Of a DNA stretch of 64,000 nucleotides, positions 1-8,039 are shown piece by piece. Both the position numbers and the translations under genes were made by a program. Below the pieces are notes generated by a model that did no database searches, was not told where the DNA came from, and worked only from the letters and a program-made list of their open reading frames with translations. The number at the start of each line of letters is the position of its first letter. Positions within the stretch are counted from its first letter, which is position 1. Origin of the DNA: Anaerorhabdus sp964386325 (lineage in GTDB: Bacteria > Bacillota_I > Bacilli_A > Erysipelotrichales > Erysipelotrichaceae). Where the stretch lies: positions 1 through 64,000 of the forward strand of contig CAYLQY010000013.1 of assembly GCA_964386325.1 (NCBI GenBank), in the 5' to 3' direction.

Positions 1-61
1 CCTGTATATCCTTTAAGTTTGCACCTAAGTTTAGAAGACGAGTTGCACAACTATGCCTTAG
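1..61 (-). pseudogene. C-terminal fragment of the ICE tyrosine integrase (split gene, runs off left edge)
   Basis: Read on the minus strand from the CTTAG repeat, the codons give LRHSCATRLLNLGANLKDIQ. This is the segment that follows HD in the catalytic H-x-L-R-H motif of phage-type integrases. The N-terminal part of the same gene is at 5009-6084. Joining the two pieces at the shared 5 bp gives HDLRHSCATRLL with no frame break. The catalytic tyrosine should lie left of the window. A plus-strand open frame over 1-108 is only the shadow of this fragment and the start of the inserted element. Confidence 0.85.
57..61. repeat. Left crossover core (CTTAG) of the serine-recombinase element
   Basis: CTTAG occurs here and at 5009-5013. 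It falls in the codons for Leu-Arg of the integrase catalytic motif on the minus strand. Sequence to the left is integrase; sequence to the right is element. Confidence 0.75.
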
Positions 62-212
62 CTCGTGTAAGCAAGATGAAAAATATAAAGGAGATATTAT
101 ACAAATAGTAAAGCGGACAGAAAGCAGGTAATATTTACTCATTAATAACAAGGCGTAGGAACGCAGTAAAAGTAAAATTCGTACTTGAAACAATATAAAC
201 TATAATAAGAGC

Positions 213-245
213 AAGGGCTATGGTGTGAAAATCACCATAGCCCTT
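213..245 (+). terminator. Perfect 13-bp hairpin before the recombinase operon
   Basis: AAGGGCTATGGTG (213-225) pairs perfectly with 233-245 around a 7-nt loop, followed by CAACATTTT. It lies just upstream of the ribosome binding site of the first recombinase gene. It could be a terminator that shields the element from host transcription or an attenuator in the leader. The weak T-tract argues for caution. Confidence 0.5.
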
Positions 246-268
246 CAACATTTTGAGGAGGAAAAAAT

Positions 269-1543
269 ATGTCCAGAACAAGTAGAAAAAATGTAAATCA
301 GGTGAAAGTTGCTACGAAAACTTATCGTGCAGCAGGCTATATTCGGTTATCAGTAGTCAAAAATGACCACGACAGAGATTCGATTGAGAATCAGAAATCC
401 ATCATCAAAGAAGCCATTGCGAAACAAGGTGATATCGAATTGCAACGGTTCTATATAGATGAAAACGCCAGCGGAACATCATTTGAGCGCAAGGAGTTTC
501 AAAAAATGATGCAGGAGATCAATCTGGGCAATATTGACTGTATCGTAGTCAAAGATTTGTCCCGTTTGGGTAGGGATGCTATTGAGGTAGGCTTCTATCT
601 GCAACATCTGCTTCCTCAAAAGGGTGTGCGGTTTGTTTCTGTTTCGGATAAGTTTGATACCTTAGACGGAATTACCGACATTTCTACCGGCGTAGCAACC
701 GGTCTTAGGATTCCTCTTGTCAATGTTTTTAACCAAGAATATGCGAGTGATATTAGCCGCAAGACACAGGCAAGCATTGACAGCAATATTCGCAACGGTA
801 AATTTGTAGCCGCGAGAGCCCCATACGGGTATACCAAGTCCGAGAATGATTGCCACCAGCTTATTGTAGATCCAAAGGCTGCCGCAGTCGTTAAGGAAAT
901 ATTTGCAATGGCAGAACAGGGTCTAAGCCTTAACGAAATTGTTCGTAGATTAAATCTAGCACACATCCCCACCCCCATTGATTATGCAATAACAAATGGG
1001 TTACAAGGGAATTTTGAACAAAGTGATGGTTTGTGGAACAGTCGCTCCGTTAAATACATCCTTATGAATCGTACTTATACAGGAGATTTACAGCAGGGCA
1101 AAGATGCAATCGTTGTAACAAACACGCACGAAGCACTTGTCTCAAGGGAGTCGTTTCTTGACATTCAAAGCAACTACTTTCAAATATCAGAAAGAACTGT
1201 CACTACGTCAAAACCAAATACAGATAATCCTTTAAAGGGCAAAGTGCTCTGTGCTTCTTGCGGAGGAAAAATGCAAAGACGTAAAGGCAGAGGAAATGTT
1301 GACTGGTATTTCTTTACTTGCATTACGAACAATCGAAAAGGTTGTGGATGCAGCACAGGAATGTATATCCGTGAACCGGAAATTCTATGTGCAGTAAAAA
1401 ATGAAGCAAAATCTATTTTATCAAAAGACAAGCTGTCGCAAGAGGAACTTGCCGAACTAATTAGTAGTCAACTGCTTGATGTCACTATTCATAAAAACGG
1501 ACAGATTGATGTTCACTTTGATTTAAACGGCAAGGAGGCATAG
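269..1543 (+). CDS. Large serine recombinase 1
   Basis: This is a site-specific DNA recombinase of the resolvase/invertase superfamily. The N-terminal catalytic domain (about residues 20-160) has the nucleophile in the YIRLS motif (Ser28) and the VKDLSRLGRD helix. It is followed by a recombinase DNA-binding domain (about 180-300) and a zinc ribbon with CASCGG and a second Cys cluster near 350-365. At 424 residues it is short for the family and lacks the long C-terminal coiled coil seen in its neighbour. A strong ribosome binding site (GAGGAGG) precedes ATG 269. The stop is 3 nt before the start of recombinase 2, so the two are co-translated and may act as a pair, as in SCCmec Ccr proteins. 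The partnership is inferred. Confidence 0.93.
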   Translation: MSRTSRKNVNQVKVATKTYRAAGYIRLSVVKNDHDRDSIENQKSIIKEAIAKQGDIELQRFYIDENASGTSFERKEFQKMMQEINLGNIDCIVVKDLSRLGRDAIEVGFYLQHLLPQKGVRFVSVSDKFDTLDGITDISTGVATGLRIPLVNVFNQEYASDISRKTQASIDSNIRNGKFVAARAPYGYTKSENDCHQLIVDPKAAAVVKEIFAMAEQGLSLNEIVRRLNLAHIPTPIDYAITNGLQGNFEQSDGLWNSRSVKYILMNRTYTGDLQQGKDAIVVTNTHEALVSRESFLDIQSNYFQISERTVTTSKPNTDNPLKGKVLCASCGGKMQRRKGRGNVDWYFFTCITNNRKGCGCSTGMYIREPEILCAVKNEAKSILSKDKLSQEELAELISSQLLDVTIHKNGQIDVHFDLNGKEA

Positions 1544-1546
1544 TCA

Positions 1547-3112
1547 GTGGAAAAGTATATTGCAGCTGCTTACCTGCGCCTTTCAGAAGCTGGGGGCAAA
1601 GCAGCCGAAAGCGAGAGTATCGAAAATCAAGAATATATTATTCAGCGCTTTGTTGCGGAAAATCCAGATATTACATTAGTAGCTACCTACGCTGACCCTG
1701 GGCACAGTGGCTTAATATTTGATAGACCTGCGTTCTCAAAAATGATGGAAGATGCTTTAGATAAGAAAATCAACTGTATTATTGTGAAGGACTTATCTCG
1801 TTTTGGACGAGACTTTATTGAAACCGGACGGTATCTGCAACGGATACTTCCAGCCTATGGGGTTCGCTTTATTGCTGTTTTGGATCATGTTGATACACTG
1901 TATACTCCGCCTCAAGACGATATTATTATGCAGATTAAGACAATAATCAATGATGAATTTAGCAGAGAAATATCAATGCGTACCCGCGATGGCTTGAAAA
2001 CAATGCGGCAAAGTGGGTTATACGTGGGCGCTTGCCCTATCTATGGGTATCAGAAGTCCCCGGATACAAGAAATAAGCTTGTTCCTGATATCAATACAGC
2101 AAGTGTAGTGAAACGGATTTTTCATCTGAAACTGGCCGGAATGAGTGCTGGAAAAATTGCTGCACAACTCAATGCAGAGCATATATTGTCTCCATTGGTC
2201 TATAAAAAGAATTATGGACTTCCCCAGCCACATCATGGATTTGCAGATAAAGAAAATGCCCAATGGTCTGTCAATACGATTCTACGCATTCTAAAAGATG
2301 AAACTTATACCGGAACACTGGTACAGGGAAAACAGTATATGATAAATTATAAACTTCAAAAGAATGTTAACCGTCCAGCCAGCGAGTGGACTCGCTGTAA
2401 AAATACGCACGATGCAATTATATCCAGCTTTGATTTTGAAGCAGCACGAAGGGTTATGCTTCTGGATACCCGCACTTCCCCTGGGTGCGATGTGGTAAAT
2501 CTATTTTCTGGTATCTTAATATGCAGTAGTTGTGGTGGAAATATGACTCGTAAAACACTCAAAATTGAAAATACCGTTTATCGATATTACTACTGTCCAA
2601 AAGGAAAGCAGAAAGGCTGCTTACGTTCCGTGATGATTGAGGAAAGTGCTTTAATATCTGCTACATTTACGGGAATTCAACAGCACATAGAAAGAGTACG
2701 ACTATTATCCAAAAAAATGCTTCACATGGCGGAAAAGGAAAAAGTCCAAATATTTACGAAGGACAAGTTGGCGCTTATAGAAAATACACAGGAGCGACTG
2801 CAAAAAGCAAAAGCATACAAATCTTCTTTGCGTGTATCTGAGCTTCGTGGAATCGTAAGTCCTGAGAACCGCAAAGATATGGAAGATGCGTATGCAGAGG
2901 AGATTTTGCTGCTTGAAACACAAATTGCTGAAATGATAGAGCAGGTACAGACGATTGCAAATCATATTGATGAATACGTAGAACAATTAATGCTTATTTC
3001 AGAATTAGCCGATAGAACCATTTTTAATAGAGGTGAAATTATACGCTCGGTAAAGAGGGTTATGGTTTTGTCAAAAAGCGAAATTTTATTGCAGTTTGTC
3101 TTGGATTTTTAA
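1547..3112 (+). CDS. Large serine recombinase 2
   Basis: This is a second large serine recombinase of 521 residues. The catalytic domain carries AAYLRLS (Ser13) and VKDLSRFGRD, followed by a recombinase domain and a zinc ribbon (CSSCGGNM, later YYCPKGKQKGC). A long charged helix about residues 390-480 is typical of the coiled coil that controls synapsis in large serine integrases. It starts with GTG 3 nt after the stop of recombinase 1 and its ribosome binding site lies inside that gene (AAGGAGG). Sequence similarity to recombinase 1 is limited, so they are not a recent duplication. Together they are presumed to insert and excise the element bounded at 57-61 and 5009-5013. Confidence 0.93.
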   Translation: MEKYIAAAYLRLSEAGGKAAESESIENQEYIIQRFVAENPDITLVATYADPGHSGLIFDRPAFSKMMEDALDKKINCIIVKDLSRFGRDFIETGRYLQRILPAYGVRFIAVLDHVDTLYTPPQDDIIMQIKTIINDEFSREISMRTRDGLKTMRQSGLYVGACPIYGYQKSPDTRNKLVPDINTASVVKRIFHLKLAGMSAGKIAAQLNAEHILSPLVYKKNYGLPQPHHGFADKENAQWSVNTILRILKDETYTGTLVQGKQYMINYKLQKNVNRPASEWTRCKNTHDAIISSFDFEAARRVMLLDTRTSPGCDVVNLFSGILICSSCGGNMTRKTLKIENTVYRYYYCPKGKQKGCLRSVMIEESALISATFTGIQQHIERVRLLSKKMLHMAEKEKVQIFTKDKLALIENTQERLQKAKAYKSSLRVSELRGIVSPENRKDMEDAYAEEILLLETQIAEMIEQVQTIANHIDEYVEQLMLISELADRTIFNRGEIIRSVKRVMVLSKSEILLQFVLDF

Positions 3113-3177
3113 GGGGATACGTTTAATACAAAATTAGTCATAATTCACTGAAAAATAATGACTTATGATGAATTTGT

Positions 3178-3186
3178 TGGTATAAT
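3178..3186 (+). promoter_or_regulatory. Extended -10 promoter for the ATPase/DUF4435 gene
   Basis: TGGTATAAT matches an extended -10 element (TG-n-TATAAT). It lies about 90 bases upstream of the GTG start at 3275. No good -35 is seen, which is common for extended -10 promoters. It implies the cargo gene is transcribed separately from the recombinases. Confidence 0.5.
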
Positions 3187-3274
3187 AAAAATGTTTAAGG
3201 TTCTCGTTTTAGCAATAATGCGTAGCTTAAATTGAATGTCTGCTTAAAAAATAAAAATGTATGGAGGCGAAGGC

Positions 3275-4891
3275 GTGGAATATAAATATTATCTTCCAAA
3301 TGAAGTGAATCAACCAATTGAGCATATCACCCAAAGCAATTCCTTGATTATTATTGGTGCAAATGGTTCTGGAAAAAGTAAACTTGGCGAATGGATGGAA
3401 AAACGAGACGAAACTACTACTCATCGTATAGGAGCACAGCGGTCATTGGTATTTGGCCATTATATACAGCAAAAAAGCTATGAACAGGCAACAAATTTGC
3501 TTCTTTATGGGAAGGAAAACGAACAGACTAGTCATAGTGGACGTTGGGGGTATGATGGGGAAAAATACAATTATACGGCCACACTGCTAAATGATTATGA
3601 AAACGTTCTGTCTGCTTTGGTCGCACTAAAGATAAAAGAGCAAGAAGAATATCTTTCTGAATGTAGGATGCGAGAAACGGAAGGGCAGCAACATAAAAAT
3701 GTACCTTCTTTGGTTACTGATGTATTACAACGTATATGGAAGTCCATTTTTCCTCAAAGAGTCGTAAAACTTGATGACGCAAAAGTTACCGCCGTATACT
3801 CCAATGACGAAGTAACAAAGGAATACAAGGGACGCGATATGAGTGATGGTGAGCGCGTGGCGCTATACTTGATTGCTCAAGCATTGTGTATTCCAAAGAA
3901 TAAAACAATTATTATCGATGAGCCAGAAATTCATCTGCATAGATCCATTATGAACAGACTTTGGTCGGCTATTGAAAAAGAGCGACAAGATTGTCTTTTC
4001 ATCTACATCACACATGATACACAATTTGCAGCAAATCATACTCAGGCAAAAAAGATTTGGGTAAGAAACTATGATGGTGAGCACTGGGATTTATCTGAAA
4101 TAAATGACAGCTTTTTGCCCGAGGAGCTACTTCTTAACATTCTCGGGAATCGAAAACCTGTTTTATTCGTGGAGGGTACGGCAAATAGTTACGATACAAA
4201 GCTCTATTCCGAACTATATAAAAAATACTATGTCGTTCCTTGCGGTAGCTGCACTAGCGTAATTACTCAAACTAAGGCAATGAAAGCCACTCCACAATTA
4301 CATCACTTGAATTGTTACGGGCTCGTTGACCGAGATTATCGGAGTGATTATGAAATTAACAAACTTCGTGAGAGTGACATTTATACTATAAAAGTTGCCG
4401 AGGTCGAAAACCTATTTTTGGTCGAAGAACTGCTCAGAGTAGTGAATTCTATAATGGAGTTTGCAGATACATCGAGAATTGACAAGGTTAAAAAACACAT
4501 ATGTAATGACCGATTTATGCCCCAGTTGAACCACCAAATTAGTGCGGCTATAATTTCAGAATTGAAATATAGGCTTTCTACGGCAGATATTTCTGGTAAA
4601 AATGAAGAAGAAGTGAAAGATTCGCTTGCAGGCTTTTATAGCAGCATCCTGTTTGATGAAATAAAGGTAGCAAAAGAAGCACTTTTTAATGAAGCCTTTG
4701 TATCAGAAGACCATGCCAAGATTTTAAAAGTATTTAATTACAAAACCTTATCTAGATCAATAGGACACTTTTGGGATCTAAAGGATAGCGAGTATTGTGA
4801 CTTCATAATCAGGCAGTTAAATGGCAGTAGAGCTGAAGAAATAATGGCATCAATAATTAGCTACTTGCCAGAAGAAATACCACGAGAATAA
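3275..4891 (+). CDS. Fused ABC-type ATPase and DUF4435/TOPRIM protein (PARIS AriA-AriB fusion-like)
   Basis: The protein has about 538 residues. The N-terminal half is an SMC/ABC-like ATPase: Walker A GANGSGKS near residue 28, signature MSDGER near 188, and Walker B IIIDEPEIHLH near 212. The C-terminal half looks like DUF4435, a TOPRIM-type nuclease, with LFVEGT near 298 and LVDRDYR near 350. In the PARIS anti-phage system these are AriA and AriB; fused versions are known. GTG 3275 is preferred over ATG 3257 because GGAGG at 3263-3267 is spaced for the GTG. It is the only cargo of the serine-recombinase element. The domain reading is firm; the PARIS assignment is inferred and it could be another OLD-like defence ATPase. 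Confidence 0.75.
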   Translation: MEYKYYLPNEVNQPIEHITQSNSLIIIGANGSGKSKLGEWMEKRDETTTHRIGAQRSLVFGHYIQQKSYEQATNLLLYGKENEQTSHSGRWGYDGEKYNYTATLLNDYENVLSALVALKIKEQEEYLSECRMRETEGQQHKNVPSLVTDVLQRIWKSIFPQRVVKLDDAKVTAVYSNDEVTKEYKGRDMSDGERVALYLIAQALCIPKNKTIIIDEPEIHLHRSIMNRLWSAIEKERQDCLFIYITHDTQFAANHTQAKKIWVRNYDGEHWDLSEINDSFLPEELLLNILGNRKPVLFVEGTANSYDTKLYSELYKKYYVVPCGSCTSVITQTKAMKATPQLHHLNCYGLVDRDYRSDYEINKLRESDIYTIKVAEVENLFLVEELLRVVNSIMEFADTSRIDKVKKHICNDRFMPQLNHQISAAIISELKYRLSTADISGKNEEEVKDSLAGFYSSILFDEIKVAKEALFNEAFVSEDHAKILKVFNYKTLSRSIGHFWDLKDSEYCDFIIRQLNGSRAEEIMASIISYLPEEIPRE

Positions 4892-4928
4892 TAAAGCGAA
4901 TTGCTTCTAATGTTTATACAATACATAG

Positions 4929-4970
4929 GCAAAAGGACTTTGGATAAATGTATGTCCAAAGTCCTTTTGC
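4929..4970 (+). terminator. Intrinsic terminator, 16-bp stem
   Basis: GCAAAAGGACTTTGGA (4929-4944) pairs perfectly with 4955-4970 around a 10-nt loop, followed by AATAAAAATTTTTTT. It terminates the ATPase/DUF4435 gene just inside the right end of the mobile element. Confidence 0.8.
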
Positions 4971-5008
4971 AATAAAAATTTTTTGTCGCGGGCTTGACAT
5001 ATGGGTGT

Positions 5009-5013
5009 CTTAG
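5009..5013. repeat. Right crossover core (CTTAG) of the serine-recombinase element
   Basis: This is the second copy of the 5-bp core. To its right the minus strand encodes RFHD of the integrase catalytic motif. To its left the frame runs into element sequence and encodes an unrelated tail up to a stop at 4861. Confidence 0.75.
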
Positions 5014-6084
5014 ATCATGAAACCGAACTTTCTTAACTCCATTCTTTTCTAAGAGTCTATTGAAGTTTCTTGTAATATAGTCAGGTTTTAATATTTCACC
5101 CAGTGCATTAACATTTATATAATCATTGAATTCATTATTGTACTTTTCCCTGAAGTCTTTTTTATTATTTTCAATCCATTGCTTTTGTTCCATAAGTATC
5201 TCTTTAATTTCCTTCAGAAGGGGAAATGAACGATAACTAGACGAGGTCTTTGTTTCATCTTTAAAACTTCTACACACAGTTCCATCTTTAGTTCTATAGT
5301 TTGTTACAGAGTGTCGAACTGTAATGATATCTGATTCAAAATCGATTGCACTCCATTTTAATCCAAGCATCTCACTTCTACGCATCCCATAGAAACACGC
5401 CATGTATACTGGGATTTTTAAATCTGTATTTTCACACAACTTCAATAAAACTTCTATTTCTTTCTCATTTAGAATATCACTTTTGAATAAAGCCTTCTTA
5501 GGTTTGATAACATATTCCATAGGATTCTTTGCGATTCGATGTCTTATCTTTGCATACTTAAATGCTTTGCTTAATAATGCATGATAATGTAATACACTGT
5601 TTCCTCCACATTTTCTGTCATCTTGAAGATAATCATAAAATTCATAAATATGTTTTTCTTCTATTTCATCAAGATTAAGTCCATATTTTGAGAAGAACGG
5701 ATTAATTACATTTTTAATAAGTAAAAGTTGATTGCCATAAGTGTTGATAGCGACTTCCCTTTTCTGCGCTTCAATAAATTCCAATAAATAATCAGTGAAG
5801 TTCTCGCCATCATTTCTTTTGGATATTTTTTCTTCAGTGGTTCTAACGGGTGTTTTTCTATTTTGGCAGTTTGTTGTTCTTAATTGCTTAACACCTAATT
5901 TCAAATAAGTATCCACATCAAAGAATTCTTTATACTGCTCCAATACCTTATTTGCCTTTTTAGGATTTTCTTTTATACTTAAATTCGTATTGATTAAAGG
6001 ACTCTTTCGTCTGCCTTTTTCATCGTATAAATTAAGTACAATATAATAAGTGCCTTTTAATTTTCTCAAATGTCCACTTAACAT
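5009..6084 (-). pseudogene. ICE tyrosine integrase, N-terminal part (interrupted)
   Basis: This is a tyrosine recombinase of the Tn916/phage integrase type. It has an N-terminal AP2-like arm-binding region, a core-binding SAM-like domain (about residues 90-190), and a catalytic domain with the first Arg in YGMRRSEMLGLKW and then HDLRH. The frame is broken at HDLRH by the inserted element: the reading frame continues to a stop at 4861 but the roughly 50-residue tail is element DNA and the catalytic Tyr is lost. The missing part is at 1-61. The intact enzyme would integrate the ICE at the tRNA-Leu gene. Start ATG 6084 is followed downstream by no competing start with a better ribosome binding site. 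Confidence 0.9.
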
Positions 6085-6113
6085 TGAATCACCTCATTTC
6101 AATACACAACCAC

Positions 6114-6347
6114 TCATAAATACCGCCAACTATCTAGCGATTGTTCATTAAGGGATTGGTTATTTGATGTTAATCCTAGAAAAGTTAATACATTAATTTT
6201 AGGAATTCTCCATACATTAAAGACTTTTACAGCCCTAATTTGCTCTGTAGTCAGAAGTTTAATACAAGTGTTTCTTGATATTGAAAGAGCCTCACAAAGC
6301 TCTGGAACTGTCATACAACTGGAATACTCTCCCAATGGTTCAATCAT
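6114..6347 (-). CDS. Excisionase-like helix-turn-helix protein
   Basis: This is a 77-residue protein with a MerR/excisionase-type winged helix: MTVPELCEALSISRNTCIKLL followed by RAVKVFNVWRIPKINVLTFL, the usual xis pattern of recognition helix and wing. It lies 29 nt upstream of the integrase on the same strand, as xis genes do. Its start overlaps the end of the preceding gene by 8 nt (translational coupling; GGAG about 9 nt upstream of ATG 6347). It is expected to bend attachment-site DNA and bias integrase towards excision. Confidence 0.75.
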   Translation of the reverse strand: MIEPLGEYSSCMTVPELCEALSISRNTCIKLLTTEQIRAVKVFNVWRIPKINVLTFLGLTSNNQSLNEQSLDSWRYL

Positions 6348-6717
6348 TTCCTAATTCTCCTATTCCTGTATCTTCAACTAATAGATATTTATTTTTTATG
6401 TTGACTAATTCTCCATCAATAAATGAAATAATGATAATATCAAGACATTCTGCTTCAGTAATTAAACTAAATACATTTTTAATATTTGGATGAATCATTT
6501 CACGATAAAACGTTAAAACAAAACTCACTCTTTTTCTTTTAGCGTATCGTAAAGTTTCAATAAATCGTACATAATCCCCTTTAGTTTCATAATTCATGAT
6601 GATTTTCATAACAATAAAACCTTTTTTCTTAAATTCAGCTAGGATTCCTTTTATGATGATTTTATTTGTTATAGAGTCTTCTTCTGGTAATGTTAAATAT
6701 AAAATTGCATAGTACAT
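6340..6717 (-). CDS. Unknown protein upstream of xis, possible degenerate resolvase-like fold
   Basis: This 125-residue protein has alternating hydrophobic strands and helices (MYYAILYLTLPEEDS near the start, VSFVLTFY and LDIIIISFIDGE later). The layout recalls the N-terminal domain of serine recombinases, but the catalytic Ser and the active-site Arg residues are not evident, so a regulatory or structural role is more likely. A good ribosome binding site (AAGGAG) precedes ATG 6717. It is co-transcribed with xis and int and lies downstream of structured-RNA copy 1. Function is unknown. Confidence 0.6.
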   Translation of the reverse strand: MYYAILYLTLPEEDSITNKIIIKGILAEFKKKGFIVMKIIMNYETKGDYVRFIETLRYAKRKRVSFVLTFYREMIHPNIKNVFSLITEAECLDIIIISFIDGELVNIKNKYLLVEDTGIGELGND

Positions 6718-6741
6718 TTTTCTATTCTCCTTATTTTATAG

Positions 6742-6766
6742 AAGGGTGCAGATAAACTGCACCCTT
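6742..6766. terminator. 10-bp hairpin in the leader of the xis-int operon
   Basis: AAGGGTGCAG and CTGCACCCTT form a perfect stem around ATAAA. On the plus strand a T-rich stretch follows; on the minus strand it sits about 25 nt before the start codon at 6717. It may be a terminator or an attenuator at the 3' end of structured-RNA copy 1. Confidence 0.5.
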
Positions 6767-6814
6767 GTTTCCTTCATTTTTTATTTTCTTCATTATCAAT
6801 AGTTTCTTTCGAAT

Positions 6815-7165
6815 CACAGGAGTTTCACCTCTCCCAACCAAGGAAGCACCTTCTCTCGAAGTGTGGAGTATCATGATGACAATGCTAGATCTAGGCGATT
6901 AGAGATTTCCATTTAAAGTCCAATAGGATTCGCTCGTAGGGGTTAATCTACATCATGGCGTATTGACTTATGTCGCTCATAGCATTGATAACGTCTATCG
7001 GTAACGTATGATTCCAATGAAGGAATATTTTTCAAAGAGCAAAGTAAGGGTGAGGCATTTTCATTTGTCATTTATCAGATCCAACTACCCTTACTTGTCT
7101 GTCGAAGGATTACCTTTATCCAAAACCCTTCATCTATTACGCCACGAGATTGAACTCCGACAACT
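6815..7165 (-). ncRNA. Candidate structured RNA, copy 1
   Basis: About 350 nt without a coding frame that aligns along its whole length with 8040-8372. Conserved stems include CTTC-GAGA-GAAG (a GNRA loop on the minus strand), ATTCC/GGAAT (7014-7025 region), AAGTAAGGGT/ACCCTTACTT (7042-7095 region), and a long-range AGTCCAAT/ATTGACT pairing. Several stems differ from copy 2 by paired changes. The GNRA loops favour the minus strand, the same as the ICE genes. It lies in the leader of the 6340-6717 gene. I do not recognise a known family. A single-strand replication origin is an alternative. Confidence 0.6.
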
Positions 7166-7182
7166 AAAAATTTAAAATTATT

Positions 7183-7617
7183 TCATTCTTGCATTATTTT
7201 TCTTAATTTCTCCTCTACTTTTAATTTTCTTTTGGATAAAGCTTGTTTGGTTAATCCCAGTCTTTCAGCAATCTCTACTAGCGATACTTCACAAAAGAAA
7301 AAGAGCCATATTAAGTTTCTCTCAGCTTCATCAAGTTGAGAAATTGCTTTGTATAGCTCTTTTATTTCTTCTTTTTTCATTGTGAGTTGATGTATTTGTT
7401 CTTGATCACAAGATATCTCACCAATTATTGCATTAGATTGCTTTGTATCCTGATCAATGCTAACGTTCTTTCTTCCATGTCTGACTTGATAATGTTCTTC
7501 TTTTCTAAAAAATTGAATGTAAATCTCCAAAAGTTTGTTCCTTAGTTCCTCATCTTTCACTTCTTCATTAATTAATTCTAATGCATGTATATCTTCTTTT
7601 TCTAAAAATCTAGACAT
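7183..7617 (-). CDS. Sigma-70 region-4-like regulator 1
   Basis: This 144-residue protein ends in a helix-turn-helix of the sigma-70 region 4 type: LIWLFFFCEVSLVEIAERLGLTKQALSKRKLKVEEKLRKI. The N-terminal two thirds are charged helices without a clear region 2. ATG 7617 is preferred because GGAGG lies 8 nt upstream; the in-frame ATG 15 bases further upstream lacks a site. It is a paralogue of 10737-11189. Such proteins in Gram-positive conjugative transposons (Orf7-like) regulate excision or transfer. It lies between the two structured-RNA copies. Confidence 0.7.
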   Translation of the reverse strand: MSRFLEKEDIHALELINEEVKDEELRNKLLEIYIQFFRKEEHYQVRHGRKNVSIDQDTKQSNAIIGEISCDQEQIHQLTMKKEEIKELYKAISQLDEAERNLIWLFFFCEVSLVEIAERLGLTKQALSKRKLKVEEKLRKIMQE

Positions 7618-7697
7618 TCTCTTTTCCTCCATTTCTGTCTATTTTCTTTAAAAAATGAAGGAGTGAGTTTGTTTGTTGCTAGATTATTACACTATGT

Positions 7698-7970
7698 TTA
7701 ATTTAAAAAATACATGTTACTGGTACATCCCTTGTTCTCTCTATTTCTTTTTATCTTAATTATGTAACCTTCTTTCACCAATAAATTGAGTTGTCTTCTC
7801 ACTGTTCTATCAGATAATTTCGTGTCACTTGCTATTCTATTTACCGAGGGAAAACAACTCCAAGTCGTTCGATTTGCATAGTTCAACAGCGATTTATAAA
7901 CTGCTACCGCATTGGCAGGTAAAGATGAACTTACTATTTTGTTATAAAAAAACATATATCCATTTTTCAT
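7698..7970 (-). CDS. Winged-helix (HTH_36) protein
   Basis: This is a 90-residue helix-turn-helix protein with the pattern of replication-initiator-type HTH_36 domains: LPANAVAVYKSLLNYANR, SCFPSVNRIASDTKLSDRTVRRQL as the recognition helix, then the wing KEGYIIKIKRNRENKG. It is just the DNA-binding module, with no replication domain. Broken or truncated relatives occur at 20498-20623, 55917-55990 and 56546-56760, so this gene family has been copied repeatedly in and beside this ICE. It follows structured-RNA copy 2 on the same strand. Confidence 0.75.
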   Translation of the reverse strand: MKNGYMFFYNKIVSSSLPANAVAVYKSLLNYANRTTWSCFPSVNRIASDTKLSDRTVRRQLNLLVKEGYIIKIKRNRENKGCTSNMYFLN

Positions 7971-8039
7971 ATCTATAACCCTTTCACTAAATTAATAAAC
8001 AACATTCCTTCATTTTTTCTTACTCTTTTCATGAAGTAG

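Larger units (their letters stand above)
57..5013. mobile_element. Serine-recombinase mobile element with putative PARIS-like cargo, inserted in the ICE integrase
   Basis: The unit is bounded by the 5-bp repeat CTTAG at 57-61 and 5009-5013. It contains two adjacent large serine recombinases and one ATPase/DUF4435 gene, all on the plus strand. Large serine recombinases leave no long target duplication, only a short shared core, which fits here. Its genes look visibly richer in G+C than the surrounding ICE, which suggests a separate origin. Outside the core, element sequence on the left (GCTCGTG) resembles the target sequence on the right (GATCATG), as expected if attP and attB share a short similar core. 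The crossover dinucleotide cannot be assigned within the 5 bp. Confidence 0.85.

Noticed and set aside
1..108. A 36-codon plus-strand open frame running in from the left edge.
   Set aside because: The minus strand of 1-61 encodes a strongly conserved integrase segment that completes the split gene, so the plus frame is its shadow plus element leader.
4861..5008. The C-terminal tail of the integrase frame after HDLRH.
   Set aside because: It is encoded by inserted element DNA and overlaps the terminator at 4929-4970. It lacks the rest of the catalytic domain.
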